Origin: Poseidonocella sp. HB161398
GTDB lineage: Bacteria > Pseudomonadota > Alphaproteobacteria > Rhodobacterales > Rhodobacteraceae
NCBI RefSeq assembly: GCF_005870025.1
Contig: NZ_VATA01000017.1
Location: 62,001 to 126,000 of the forward strand
Reading direction: 5' to 3'
DNA length: 64,000 bases
How positions within the stretch are numbered: position 1 is the stretch's first letter; each line of letters begins with the position of its first letter. The notes under the pieces are model-generated. The model was not told where the DNA came from, did no database searches, and saw only the letters and a program-made list of their open reading frames with translations. Shown here in pieces: positions 36,260 through 45,083 of this stretch. The translations under genes and the position numbers were made by a program.

Positions 36260-37177
36260 ATGATGACCTGCTGCGATGCCGCCCTTTCCCGACCGAGCCC
36301 GTCCGCCAGCTGGCCGTGGCTCGGCGCGATGGTCCTGCTCTGGGGGCTGAGCTGGCCCGCCACGCAGATGGCGCTTGGCGAGATGCCGCCGCTCTGGCTG
36401 GCGACGTTCCGCTTCGGCTCGGCCGCGATCTGCCTGCTGGCCTTCCTGGCGCTGCGCGGCCGGCTGGTGCTGCCGGTGCGGGCCGACCTGCCGATCATCG
36501 CCAGCATCGGGCTCTTGCAGATGATGACCTTCACCGGGCTCGGCATGATCGCGATGACGCAGACCGATACCAGCCATTCGGTGCTGCTGGCCTATACCAC
36601 GCCGCTCTGGAGCACGCTGCTGGCCTGGCTGGCACTTGGCGAGCGGCCGCGGCGGGCGCAGCTCGGCGCGCTGGCGATCGGGCTGGCGGGGGTGGCGCTG
36701 ATCTGCTCGCCGCTGGAGACCGACTGGCAGCGGCCGGGCGCCTTCATGGGCGCGGGCTTCCTGCTGACCGGGGCGGTCTGCTGGTCGGCCGTGATCCTGC
36801 ATGTGCGGCGCCACCGCTGGCAAACGCCGCCGCTGGCGCTGGCGCCCTGGCAGATGCTGCTGGCGACGCTGCCGCTGGGCGCGATCGCGCTTTTGCGCGA
36901 GGGCGTGCCGCAGGGCATCGGCTGGTCGCTGCCGCTGGTCGAGCTGCTGGTCTTCATCGGCCCGGTCGCCACCTCGGCCTGCTTCGTTATCTCGGCCGAA
37001 CACGGGCGGCGGATCTCCAGCTTCGCGATGGCGAATGTCACGCTGGGCGTGCCGGTCATCGGCGTGGCGGGCTCGGTCGCCTTCCTCGGCAACCAGCTCT
37101 CGCCGGTCTTCCTGGCCGGGCTGGCGCTGGTGATGGCCGGGATCGTGCTGACCGCCCGCGCGGCGGCCAGCCGCTGA
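36260..37177 (+). CDS. DMT-superfamily exporter (EamA family)
   Basis: The 305-residue protein has about ten membrane helices in two EamA repeats: GAMVLLWGLSWPATQMALGEMPPLWLATFRF opens the first, and GAGFLLTGAVCWSAVILHVRR the second. GGAG lies four bases before the ATG at 36260 and seven before the adjacent in-frame ATG at 36263; either may be used. The open frame upstream of these is spurious. It is divergent from the Lrp/AsnC regulator. Export of an amino acid or related metabolite is the likely role. Confidence 0.9.
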   Translation: MMTCCDAALSRPSPSASWPWLGAMVLLWGLSWPATQMALGEMPPLWLATFRFGSAAICLLAFLALRGRLVLPVRADLPIIASIGLLQMMTFTGLGMIAMTQTDTSHSVLLAYTTPLWSTLLAWLALGERPRRAQLGALAIGLAGVALICSPLETDWQRPGAFMGAGFLLTGAVCWSAVILHVRRHRWQTPPLALAPWQMLLATLPLGAIALLREGVPQGIGWSLPLVELLVFIGPVATSACFVISAEHGRRISSFAMANVTLGVPVIGVAGSVAFLGNQLSPVFLAGLALVMAGIVLTARAAASR

Positions 37178-37500
37178 CGGCGGGACCCGGCGGCGGCGGC
37201 CGGATCGACCGCGCCGCAATGCGGGCCGCTCCATTCCGCCGCCAAGACGGGCGGGCACCGCTGCAGAGTGGCACGCGCCCCCTTGGGGGCATCGAGATGG
37301 AGCATGCATTCCGCCGCGGCCGCGACCGGCCATTGGAGCCTTTGGCCACGGGGCTTTCCGATTGCGCCGATCGCCCGGCGCGGCCCGTCCGCGAGCCGTC
37401 GCGCCACTGCGCAGATCCCGGCCATTTCTCCGCCGGTCACGCCGCCCGGTCCGCATGAAGATCGCCGCCATCTTCGGCGCCGACCGGCCTCCCCGGGGGC
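37178..37500. other. Gap between the DMT exporter and the SLC13 permease
   Basis: These convergent 3' ends are separated by about 320 bases with no supported gene. A small GCCCCC-TT-GGGGGC inverted repeat near 37279 has too short a loop to make a normal terminator. Confidence 0.35.
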
Positions 37501-38874
37501 TCAGATCGCCCCGAGCAGCTTCCACCACAGGAAATCGAGCGGCATCAGCACCAGGACGGTCACCGCGAAGAGCGCCAGCATCACCCGCAGGAGCGGCCGC
37601 GTGCTTTCCCCGGCGAGCCCCATCGCCACGATCAGCGGGCTGACCTGGTAGGGGAAGAGGACGGTCGAGAAGCCGACCACCTGGGTCATCAGCACGGCCT
37701 CCTGCGGGAAGCCCGTCGCCCCGGCCAGCTCGGGCGCGAGCGGGGTGAGCACCGCGGGCACCCCGGCGATCGTGGTGAAGAGCGACGTCCCCGCCGCCAG
37801 CAGCGAGAGCGACATGAAATTCGCGAAACCGCGCCCCTCGGCGAAGGGCAGGGTGTCGAGGGCCGCGCCCGCGATGATCCCGCCGAGCCCGCTGGAACTG
37901 ACCACGGCGCCGAGCGTCAGCGCCCCGGCGACGAAGAGCAGCGTCGGGAAGTCGACCGCGGCGCGGAAGGCCGGCGGCGGCACGAAGCCGAATTGCGGCA
38001 CCATCAGGACGAGCGACGCGCCGAGCCCGATCCAGGCGGGGTTGATGCCGTGCAGCCAGTCGGTCGACCAGAGCGCCAGGGTGGCCAGCAGGATCGCCAC
38101 CAGCGCGGCCTGGCGGCGCGGATCCTGCGGCTCCGGCGCCGCCGCAGCGGGGCGGGCGCCGATCTTCGCCGGGAAGAAGGCCAGCACCAGCCCGACGATC
38201 GCCGCCGCCTTCAGCAGCCCCAGCACCGGATAATGCAGGAGGAGATAGGCGCCGTAGCTGAATTCCGCCCCGAGCGAGCGCTCGGCCACGCCCGAGAGAA
38301 TGACATTCGGCAGGTTCGAGGGCAGGATGGCGAAGCTGGGCATGTTGGTGCCGATGGCGATGGTCACCGCGACGCCGGTCCGCCCGGGCGTGCCCCTCTC
38401 CAGCCCCAGCGCGTCGGCCAGCGCCATGCCCACCGGCACCAGCACCGCCGCGCGGCCGAGCGAGGAGGGCATCGCGAAGCCGAGCGCCATGCCGAGGAGC
38501 ATCAGCCCCGCGATCAGCGCGGCATGGCTCTGCGACAGGTGCGGCCGCGCCAGCGCGCCCAGCCGCGCGCCGAGCCCGGTGCCGGTGACCGCCGCGCCGA
38601 TGACCGCGCCGGTGACGACCAGCCAGATCGCCGAGGAGGAGAAGCTGGCAAACACCTGCCCGGGCGGTGCGAGCCCGGCGAGGATCAGCGCCGCGAAGAG
38701 GAAGGTCGAGGCGACATAGCCCGGCACCAGCCCGGTTCCCCAGAGCGACAGCGTCACGAGGAGCACGCCGGAGATCTGCGCCTGGCGGGCGTCCATGGCG
38801 GCGGGCGGAAACAGGATGCAGGCCCCGGCGGCGAGGGCCATGAGGGCGACGATGCACTCTTTGCTGCGTGTCAT
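37501..38874 (-). CDS. SLC13/DASS-family anion permease
   Basis: The 457-residue protein has about eleven membrane helices and belongs to the divalent-anion:sodium symporter group. Two inverted hairpin-like motifs are visible: SSSAIWLVVTGAVIGAAVTGTGLG with AIGTNMPSFAILPSNLPNVILS in the first half, and LLAAGTSLFTTIAGVPAVLTPLAP with FSTVLFPYQVSPLIVAMG in the second. The family imports dicarboxylates, citrate or sulfate. AraC at 38941, divergent, is the probable regulator. The substrate cannot be assigned. Confidence 0.9.
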   Translation of the reverse strand: MTRSKECIVALMALAAGACILFPPAAMDARQAQISGVLLVTLSLWGTGLVPGYVASTFLFAALILAGLAPPGQVFASFSSSAIWLVVTGAVIGAAVTGTGLGARLGALARPHLSQSHAALIAGLMLLGMALGFAMPSSLGRAAVLVPVGMALADALGLERGTPGRTGVAVTIAIGTNMPSFAILPSNLPNVILSGVAERSLGAEFSYGAYLLLHYPVLGLLKAAAIVGLVLAFFPAKIGARPAAAAPEPQDPRRQAALVAILLATLALWSTDWLHGINPAWIGLGASLVLMVPQFGFVPPPAFRAAVDFPTLLFVAGALTLGAVVSSSGLGGIIAGAALDTLPFAEGRGFANFMSLSLLAAGTSLFTTIAGVPAVLTPLAPELAGATGFPQEAVLMTQVVGFSTVLFPYQVSPLIVAMGLAGESTRPLLRVMLALFAVTVLVLMPLDFLWWKLLGAI

Positions 38875-38933
38875 GACGGAGGTCCCTGGAAGATCGCCGC
38901 AGATCTAGCCGCGGCGCCTCCGCCGCGGTAGAA

Positions 38934-38956
38934 CGACATCATGACAGAAGATGTCG
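38934..38956 (+). promoter_or_regulatory. Inverted repeat enclosing the AraC start codon
   Basis: CGACATC (38934-38940) and GATGTCG (38950-38956) are perfect seven-base arms separated by nine bases that begin with the ATG of the AraC gene. In mRNA the start codon would sit in the loop. As DNA it could be an autoregulatory operator. No good ribosome site is seen in front. Confidence 0.5.
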
Positions 38957-39723
38957 ATTTTCCGCCAAAGCGCTCCCGGCCGGTCGAGGCCTGGTCCGGG
39001 ATCCTCGACCGGGGCGGCCGCCTGCCCGCGGCGCCCTTGCGGGCGGAGGTCCGGGTGCTCTTCTGCTTCGACGGGCTGATGCGCGTGGCAACGCCCGCGG
39101 GCCACTGGTTCATCCCCGACCGCTGCGGCATCTGGCTGCCGCCGGGCACGGCGCCCGAGCTGGACTTCTCCGGCCGGATGGAGGTGCAGTGCTTCGCGAT
39201 CGCGCCGCGCTTTGCCGCGCGGACGGGCCTGCCGCCGCGGCCCGCCGTGCTGCGCGCCACGCCGCTGATCCGCGGGGCCGGCCGGCGGCTGATGCCCCCG
39301 ACGGGGCAGGAGAGCCCGCTCGGCCCCGCCGAGGCGCGCCGCCTCTGCTGGGTGCTGCTCGACGAGATCGCGCGGCTGGAACGGCCCGAGCTGCACCTGC
39401 CCGGCGCCGGCGATCCGCGGCTCGCCCGGGTCATGGCGCGGCTGATGGCGCATCCCGCCGAGGCCGGCAATCTGGCGAGGCTGGCGCAGGGCGTCGGCAG
39501 TTCCGAACGCACGCTCGGGCGGCTCTTCGCGCAGGAGACCGGGCTGGGCTGGCGCGACTGGCGCGACCGCCTGCGGCTGGTTCTGGCGGTCGAGGGGCTG
39601 CAGGCGGGGCGCAGCAGCACCGAGCTGGCCCACTGGCTGGGCTATTCCACCCCCTCGGCCTTCGTCGCCGCCTTCCGCCGCCAGAGCGGGATGACCCCTG
39701 GCGAGTGGCGCCGCCGCGCCTGA
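38941..39723 (+). CDS. AraC-family transcriptional regulator
   Basis: The 260-residue regulator has an N-terminal cupin-like sensing domain (VRVLFCFDGLMRVATPAGHWFIPDRCGIWLPPGT) and a C-terminal pair of helix-turn-helices (LARLAQGVGSSERTLGRLFAQETGLGWRDWRDRLRL and SSTELAHWLGYSTPSAFVAAFRRQSGMTPGEWRRR). The start codon lies inside a perfect inverted repeat and lacks a clear ribosome site. It is divergent from the SLC13 permease, which it probably controls. Confidence 0.92.
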   Translation: MTEDVDFPPKRSRPVEAWSGILDRGGRLPAAPLRAEVRVLFCFDGLMRVATPAGHWFIPDRCGIWLPPGTAPELDFSGRMEVQCFAIAPRFAARTGLPPRPAVLRATPLIRGAGRRLMPPTGQESPLGPAEARRLCWVLLDEIARLERPELHLPGAGDPRLARVMARLMAHPAEAGNLARLAQGVGSSERTLGRLFAQETGLGWRDWRDRLRLVLAVEGLQAGRSSTELAHWLGYSTPSAFVAAFRRQSGMTPGEWRRRA

Positions 39724-40697
39724 GCCGCCGCGGCCCGGCGGCTGCCGAAGGCGCGGCCGGTCTCCTCCGGCGCGGGCAGGCGACCGCCGTGGATGCTGGC
39801 CTGCCGCGCGGCACGCATCACGCGGGGCAGGGGCAGTGTCGCCGAGCGCAACGCCTGCCTGGCCGTCCGGGACGGCGCGGCCTTCAACTGCGCATTGGCG
39901 GCCTGATGCCCGGCCACAGTTGTCTTGCAGCACTCTTCCCGCCCCGCAGCCCCGGCCCGTGCAGCCCCGGGTCGCGGGCAGCAGGTCTGCGGCATCGCTG
40001 GCATGGAGCGCCGAGAATCTGCCGCCGGGAACATCCGCGCGCTGCCGCTGCCGGGCATCATCTGCGTGTCATGCACGAATGCCGCGCCGCCGGGGAGGCA
40101 AGCGCGCAAGCCCAGCACATGGCCGGGCGGGGACATCGCCGTGAACGGCGCCTTGCCGACCACCACCTGCGCGCCGCCGATGGAGAGCTGGTCCCGTTGC
40201 CGACCGTCCGCGCGGACCTCCGCGGGCAGGTTGCAGGGCTGCTGCCAGAGCGTCTGCACCCCGGCCACGTGCTCGCCGATCTGCGCTGCAGCCGGGGCGC
40301 GGCGAAGACGTGGCCGGCATGGAGACGCGTGTCGGGGGATCCATTCCAGCTCGATCCCCGCGGCGCCGACATGGCCGAACCGCCGCCCGGCATTCGCCAG
40401 CGCATCGTAGCCGGCCACCGGATCGGCCACCGCGCCCTCATGGAGACGGACTCGTGGAAGACAAGCTGCCAGCGTTCGGCGGGCCCGGCCCGCGGAACGT
40501 GGCCGGGCCCCGGATCGGCCATTGCGCCCTCATGATGGCGGATTCGTGGAGGACAGGCTGCCAGCTTACGGCGGGCCGGCCCGGAAGGGTGCGACGACAG
40601 GGTTGGTCCTTCTCCGTCTTCCAAGGCATCTCCGCGCGGGGGCGGCTCCCGGGACGGATGTTCCGCCCTCCGCGCCGCGCGGCGAGGAGGGCAGGGC
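39724..40697. other. Decayed region with an imperfect 92-base tandem repeat
   Basis: No intact gene is seen. On the minus strand about 39960-40430 translates to a plausible-looking but unidentified piece (LSIGGAQVVVGKAPFTAMSPPGHVLGLRACL), probably a relic. 40419-40510 is repeated at once as 40511-40590: both start CGGATCGGCCA, share GCGCCCTCATG and GACA(A/G)GCTGCCAGC, and agree at roughly 85% of positions over the first 75 bases. Confidence 0.5.
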
Positions 40698-41327
40698 TCA
40701 GCGCGCGCGGGTCGGGAAATGCCAGTCGATCGTGCTGCCGCCCTCGCCGGGCAGGCCGGGGCGGCCCCGGGCGCGGCAGGGACGGCCACGATCACCTCCT
40801 CGCCCCGCTGCCAGTTCGCGGGCATGGCGCAGCCATGCGCTTCGGCGGTCTGCAGCACGGCGAGCAGGCGGCAGATCCCGCCGACTGAACGGCCGACATT
40901 CACCGGATAGCAGACCATCGCCCGCAGCCTGCCCTCGGGGGCAATCACGAAGCTGGCGCGCAGGGCCGCGGTGTCCGAGGCGCCGGGCTGGCTCATGCCA
41001 TGGGCCTGCGCGACCGCCATGCCGAGCTCGGCGATGAACGGGAATCCCAGCTCGACACCGAATTTCTTGCGGATGCTCAGCCGCCGGTCGATGTGGCTGT
41101 GGGTGCGGCCGATCGACGGGCCGGAAGCGCGGCGAAGGCCTGCTGCTGCGCGGCGAAGGCGATGGATTCCGTAGTGCAGACCGGCGTGAAATCGGCCGGA
41201 TACGAGAACAGGACCAGCCATTTGCCGCGATCGTCCCGGGGCTCCGGCGCCCATGGGCGGCGGGGGCGCCGAACCCCGGGGCGCGCTCGTTCAAGCGGGG
41301 TCGGGCGGGGCGGCTGCCTGCCGTCAT
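40698..41327 (-). pseudogene. Peroxiredoxin (1-Cys/Prx6-like), frameshifted
   Basis: Three frames on the minus strand give a peroxiredoxin in order: an N-terminus with [15 protein letters not shown], then [33 protein letters not shown] with the peroxidatic cysteine intact, then [40 protein letters not shown] and YPVNVGRSVGGICRLLAVLQTAEAHGCAMPANWQRGEEVIV. At least two frameshifts separate these parts, so no full-length protein can be made. It is divergent from a broken OxyR-like gene, the expected regulator partner. Confidence 0.8.
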
Positions 41328-41427
41328 GGCGGCATTCCTCCTGGTCAGCGATTGCGCGAGACGGGGATTGCCGCCCGATATTCACAGGAGAAACCGGCGG
41401 GGCCTCTGTCTGTGACAGAGGTTTTCC

Positions 41428-42385
41428 ATGATGGTCGCGCTGCGCTGGCTCCGCTTCCTCGCCGCGCTTGCCGAGACGCTGAATTTCTCGCGCGCCGCCG
41501 GGCAGTGCTTTGTCACCCGGCCGGCGCTCAGCGCCGCGATCCGGGTTCTGGAAGGGCGGCCGGGCATCCGGCTGGTCGAGCGCGCGCGGCGCGGCGTTCT
41601 GCTGACCCCGCCGGGCGAAGGGATCGCCGCCCGCGGCCGCAGGATGCCGCCGGAAGCCGGCGAGATCGAGACCCCGGCCCGCGGGCCTCGCAACCCGTTC
41701 GAGGACGGCCTGATGCCGGGCTCGATCCCGATGATCGGTCCCTACCTGCTGCCCGCCGCCTTTCCCGGGCTGCGGCTCTATCTGCGAGGAGATGACCGAG
41801 AGCCTGATTGGCGGGCTTGCCGCCGGGCGGACCGACCTGGCGCTGATTGCGCTGCCCTTCGATACCGGGGCGCCGGAGCTGACGGAGCTCTTCGCGGGCG
41901 GCTGCCAGCTGGCCTCTCCGCCCGGGCGGCCCGCACCCGCAGGGGCCGAGGCGCTGGCGGAAGGCGGCCAGCTGATGCGGCTGGAGACGGGGCACTGCCT
42001 GCAGCGCCATGCGCCCGCGGCCGATCCGGGGCGGATCCGGACGGCGGAGGACAGCTTTGCCGCGACCAGCCTGGCGGCGCTGGTCGCCAGACTGGGGGAG
42101 GGGATCACGCTGCCGCCCCAGCCCGCGATCCGCGCCGGGGTGGAGGTCACTGCCGGCCTGCGCCTGACGCCGCTGCCCGATGCCTGCCCGCGCCGCGTGG
42201 CGCTGGCCTGGCACCCGGGAGCGGCGCGGACGGCGCTTTTCCGCAAGCCGCGCGCGCGCCGCGTCCCAGGGCCGGATTTCGCCGCGCCGCAGGGGGCCCT
42301 CGGCCATCCCGCCCCAGGTGCTGGCGGCGGATCCGGCAGGAGTGCCGAGGGCCACCTCCGCCCGGCGGGCTTTCCCGGACCGTGA
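41428..42385 (+). pseudogene. OxyR-like LysR-family regulator, frameshifted
   Basis: The first frame gives [41 protein letters not shown] and [23 protein letters not shown] second frame from about 41790 continues [39 protein letters not shown] and [20 protein letters not shown]. This is the OxyR order, including the GxIPTxGPYLLP, LEDGHCLR and TSLETL...GxGITLLP landmarks. At 41784-41793 the sequence looks as if two bases were lost from LYLREEMTES. The peroxide-sensing cysteine of GHC is retained, but the gene is broken. Confidence 0.78.
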
Positions 42386-42554
42386 CCCCCGCCGGAGCGT
42401 CGGCTGCGCGGCGCATGTCCCGTTCGCGGATCCCTTGGCGGCGCAACTGCCCAACCTGGCGGCATCCGGCGGCCCGGCGCAGCGCGCAGCGGGCGGGATC
42501 CGGTGCGGCGGGTTGCCGGACACCACCGTCATTGCTTACCTTAGGGCAATTACT

Positions 42555-42564
42555 TTCGATCGAA
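42555..42564. promoter_or_regulatory. Short palindrome just upstream of the LuxR gene
   Basis: TTCGATCGAA lies 9 bases before the LuxR start codon and overlaps the ribosome site AAGGA. It shares the TCGA core with the larger palindrome downstream of the gene at 43336-43365, so both might bind the LuxR protein. It is short enough to be chance. Confidence 0.3.
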
Positions 42565-42573
42565 GGATTTCCC

Positions 42574-43332
42574 ATGCCGACCCTGGCCAATACGCTCGTG
42601 GATGCCCTGCAGACGATGAAGGACGCGGCCGCGCGCGGCGACACCTGGACCGCCGCCCTCGGTCTCTGCCGCCGCCTTGGGGCGATGGATTTCAATGTCG
42701 CCGAGTTCTCCGAGGGCGAGTATCTCCCGAACTGGTGGCGATCCTCGCTGACGACCCATGTCGGGCACGAGGAATACGTCCAGGAGGGATACGCCACCGT
42801 CGACCCGGTGCTGCATGCCCGGCTGGCCGGGAGGGTCGGCGAGCTGTGGCATCTCGAGGCGAAGAACATGCCGATCGTGGCGGGGCAGGAGGCGATGAGC
42901 CGGTCGCTGCAGGCCCTGTTCCTGCGCTACGACGCCGATTCCTTCTTCTGCTTCGCGGGGCAGGGCCTGTTTCCCGGGGCGGAAAGGCTGCTGTCCTTCT
43001 CCACCTCGCGGGAGTGCCACGGCGCGCTCGCCGGTCTCGGCCGGGACGGGCTGTCGCTGATCGGCAATGTCATCGCCGAGCATGTCGTTCCGCCGACGGC
43101 AGAGGATGCCGAGGGGCATATCGGCTTCCTCTACGACCTCCTGAGCAGCCGCGAGCACGACGCGCTGTGCTATCTCGCCTCCGGCCTGTCCAATGACCAG
43201 ATCGCCCACCGCATGGGCATCGCCGAGGTGACGGTCCGCCACCACGTCAAGAACGCGCGCCGCAAGATGGGCGCCCGCACCCGCGAGCAGGCCATCGCCA
43301 AGGCCATCGTCCGCGGACAGCTCCGGCTCTGA
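42574..43332 (+). CDS. LuxR-family regulator with autoinducer-binding domain (LuxR solo)
   Basis: The 252-residue protein has an N-terminal autoinducer-binding-type domain (residues about 30-170), with YVQEGYATVDPVLHARL keeping the Tyr and Asp-Pro of the acyl-homoserine-lactone pocket and a following GELWHLE. The C-terminal GerE helix-turn-helix reads LSSREHDALCYLASGLSNDQIAHRMGIAEVTVRHHVKNARRKMGARTREQAIAKA. AAGGA lies six bases before the ATG. The long open frame upstream belongs to the OxyR relic and is not part of it. No luxI-type synthase is present, so it is a solo. It probably controls the surface protein gene downstream through the palindrome at 43336-43365. Confidence 0.9.
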   Translation: MPTLANTLVDALQTMKDAAARGDTWTAALGLCRRLGAMDFNVAEFSEGEYLPNWWRSSLTTHVGHEEYVQEGYATVDPVLHARLAGRVGELWHLEAKNMPIVAGQEAMSRSLQALFLRYDADSFFCFAGQGLFPGAERLLSFSTSRECHGALAGLGRDGLSLIGNVIAEHVVPPTAEDAEGHIGFLYDLLSSREHDALCYLASGLSNDQIAHRMGIAEVTVRHHVKNARRKMGARTREQAIAKAIVRGQLRL

Positions 43333-43335
43333 GCC

Positions 43336-43365
43336 GCGCCCTATCGAATTCGATAACTAGGGCGC
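43336..43365. promoter_or_regulatory. Large palindrome between luxR and the VPLPA-CTERM-like gene
   Basis: GCGCCCTA (43336-43343) and TAGGGCGC (43358-43365) are perfect arms. Nested inside and overlapping is a second perfect palindrome, TATCGAATTCGATA (43342-43355). It begins four bases after the LuxR stop and lies 85 bases before the next gene. It has the size of a lux box. No T-run follows, so an operator is preferred over a terminator. Confidence 0.5.
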
Positions 43366-43450
43366 CAGATGACGTTAGGGTACCTTTTCCGCGTGGAGCA
43401 TTTCTTCCACGGCTACAGGGCCACCTGACTTCGATTGGTGGAAACATTCA

Positions 43451-44134
43451 ATGAATGAATTCAGAACTTCAGTCGCCGCGGGACTTTCATTTGCGGCCAT
43501 GGCCGCCGGGGCGCAAGCCTCGGTGGTCATTAACATCACCGAGGATGCGGCGGGCATCTACGCGGAGTATGCCGGATCGCTCGATCTCACGGGCCTGACG
43601 CCGGGACCCTATCTGTCGGGCGGAACGGCCGGCGGCATCTGGACCTGGAACTCGAGCCGTGTTCAGGGCCTCCTCGCCGGACTGGGCGAGGGCGACTATG
43701 CCGGGCGGTTCTATGTCTTCTCGGATGTTCCGGATGTCGGGGACCTGCTCAAGCCCGGCTCCGGCGGCGCGACCTGGCAGACCCTGGGCACCGTGCCGGG
43801 CAGCGGTCTGGCGCTCCAGCTCGATCATGACGCCTCCGGCGACAGCTCCTTCGTCATCGACGAGAGCGCCGGGGACTATGACGGCGGCTATTTCCGCGGG
43901 ACCAATGCCTGGACCGGAGAGGACTGGCCCGGTCCCCTGTCCGAGGCGCCATTCAATCTCGGCCGCTTCATCTACGCCTTCTCCAATGGCGAGACGGTGA
44001 CGCTGAATATCGGCAATGGGTCTGCCATGGATCTGCCCGGCCCGGTCCCGACCGCGACGACGCCCCTGCCTGCCTCCCTGCCGCTGGCCGCCTTCGGGCT
44101 CGCCGCGCTCGGCCTCCTGCGCCGCCGCCGCTGA
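43451..44134 (+). CDS. Exported protein with VPLPA-CTERM-like sorting tail
   Basis: The 227-residue protein has a Sec signal (MNEFRTSVAAGLSFAAMAAGAQA) and a C-terminal sorting region: PLPASLPLAAFGLAALGLLRRRR, a PxP-type motif, one membrane helix and a basic end. This is the arrangement of PEP-CTERM/VPLPA-CTERM proteins processed by exosortase-type proteases in Rhodobacterales. The middle is acidic and rich in Gly, Asp and Ser with no domain that I recognise. No exosortase gene is in the window. It follows the LuxR solo, suggesting density-linked control of a surface or biofilm protein. Confidence 0.85.
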   Translation: MNEFRTSVAAGLSFAAMAAGAQASVVINITEDAAGIYAEYAGSLDLTGLTPGPYLSGGTAGGIWTWNSSRVQGLLAGLGEGDYAGRFYVFSDVPDVGDLLKPGSGGATWQTLGTVPGSGLALQLDHDASGDSSFVIDESAGDYDGGYFRGTNAWTGEDWPGPLSEAPFNLGRFIYAFSNGETVTLNIGNGSAMDLPGPVPTATTPLPASLPLAAFGLAALGLLRRRR

Positions 44135-44162
44135 GCCCGTTTCCGGCGGCGCCCGTCCGGCC

Positions 44163-45083
44163 TCAGCCCGGCAGCGCGGCATAGCGGATCTCGAGGGCGG
44201 GGCTGCCGTCGAAGCTGTCGATCCGGCTGCCGTCCCCGCCGAGGAAGGGCTCGTCGATGATCTGTCCCAGCCGCTTCCCGCCCTGCGTCAGCAGCGCCTG
44301 CGGCCCGTAGCCCGCGCTCCAGCAGCCCGTCGCGGGGCGCCAGCCCGGCAGGATCAGCAACTCGGGCCGGCCTTCGGCATCGAGCTGAAGCTCCGGCGCC
44401 GCGCCCTGGCGCACCGGCAGCCCGCGGCAGAGCATCACCCGGCCGGCCACTCGCGGCGGATCGAGCGCAGCCAGCGCCATCTCGGCGATCAGGGGGGCCA
44501 GCAGCGCGCCATGGGCGATCCCGTTGCACAGGATGCCCGCATGGGCGCCGCCGCGGCTCTGCAGTGCCACGCCGAGACCGGGGAAGGCGGCGACATGGGC
44601 GGTATTCGCCATCCCGATCCGGCCGTCGCGGCCAAGGCAGACCAGCCCGGCATCCGCGCCCGGCCGGGCCTCCGCCACGCCCGACGCGGCCTCGGACGGC
44701 GACTGGCCCGCGGCCATCGCGGCCAGCGCGGCCCCGGCGGGGCTGGTGCCGTCGGGCCCGCGCAGATTGGGGAAGCGGTGGCCGGTCACGAGCCCGGCCG
44801 CGGCATCGCCGGGGGTGAATTGCGACAGCGGTTCGGGCCGGTGCGGGCCGCTCGACATCAGCACGGCACGGTCCGCCCCGAGCGCCGCGCCGGGCAGCCC
44901 GGCCTCGAGCAGCGCCCGTGCGCCGCCCTGCTGGATGCCGCAGCGCCAGAGCCCCTGCGGCCCGAGGCAGGCGAAGCTGACGAAACCGCCGATCGCGCCC
45001 GTGCCCACGGCCTCGGCCCGCGCCAGCGCGCCGAGGATCGCCTGGCCGGCGCCCCGTCCCGAAGCGGCGATGCCGATGGTCAT
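44163..45083 (-). CDS. Unidentified protein co-transcribed with the peptide-type ABC transporter
   Basis: The 306-residue protein is rich in Gly and Ala, has no signal peptide or membrane helix, and its ATG overlaps the ABC ATPase stop (ATGA). It starts MTIGIAASGRGAGQAILGALARAEAVGTGAIGGFVSFA. DAGLVCLGRDGRIGMANTAHV and the Gly-Ala-rich strands recall self-processing Ntn-type hydrolases (isoaspartyl peptidase-like), but I cannot place catalytic residues with confidence. It is probably a conserved hypothetical that travels with oligopeptide-type transporters, and may act on the imported compound. Confidence 0.75.
   Translation of the reverse strand: MTIGIAASGRGAGQAILGALARAEAVGTGAIGGFVSFACLGPQGLWRCGIQQGGARALLEAGLPGAALGADRAVLMSSGPHRPEPLSQFTPGDAAAGLVTGHRFPNLRGPDGTSPAGAALAAMAAGQSPSEAASGVAEARPGADAGLVCLGRDGRIGMANTAHVAAFPGLGVALQSRGGAHAGILCNGIAHGALLAPLIAEMALAALDPPRVAGRVMLCRGLPVRQGAAPELQLDAEGRPELLILPGWRPATGCWSAGYGPQALLTQGGKRLGQIIDEPFLGGDGSRIDSFDGSPALEIRYAALPG

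Noticed and set aside
37279-37292. GCCCCC-TT-GGGGGC considered as a terminator
   Set aside because: The loop is too short and no T-run follows on either strand.
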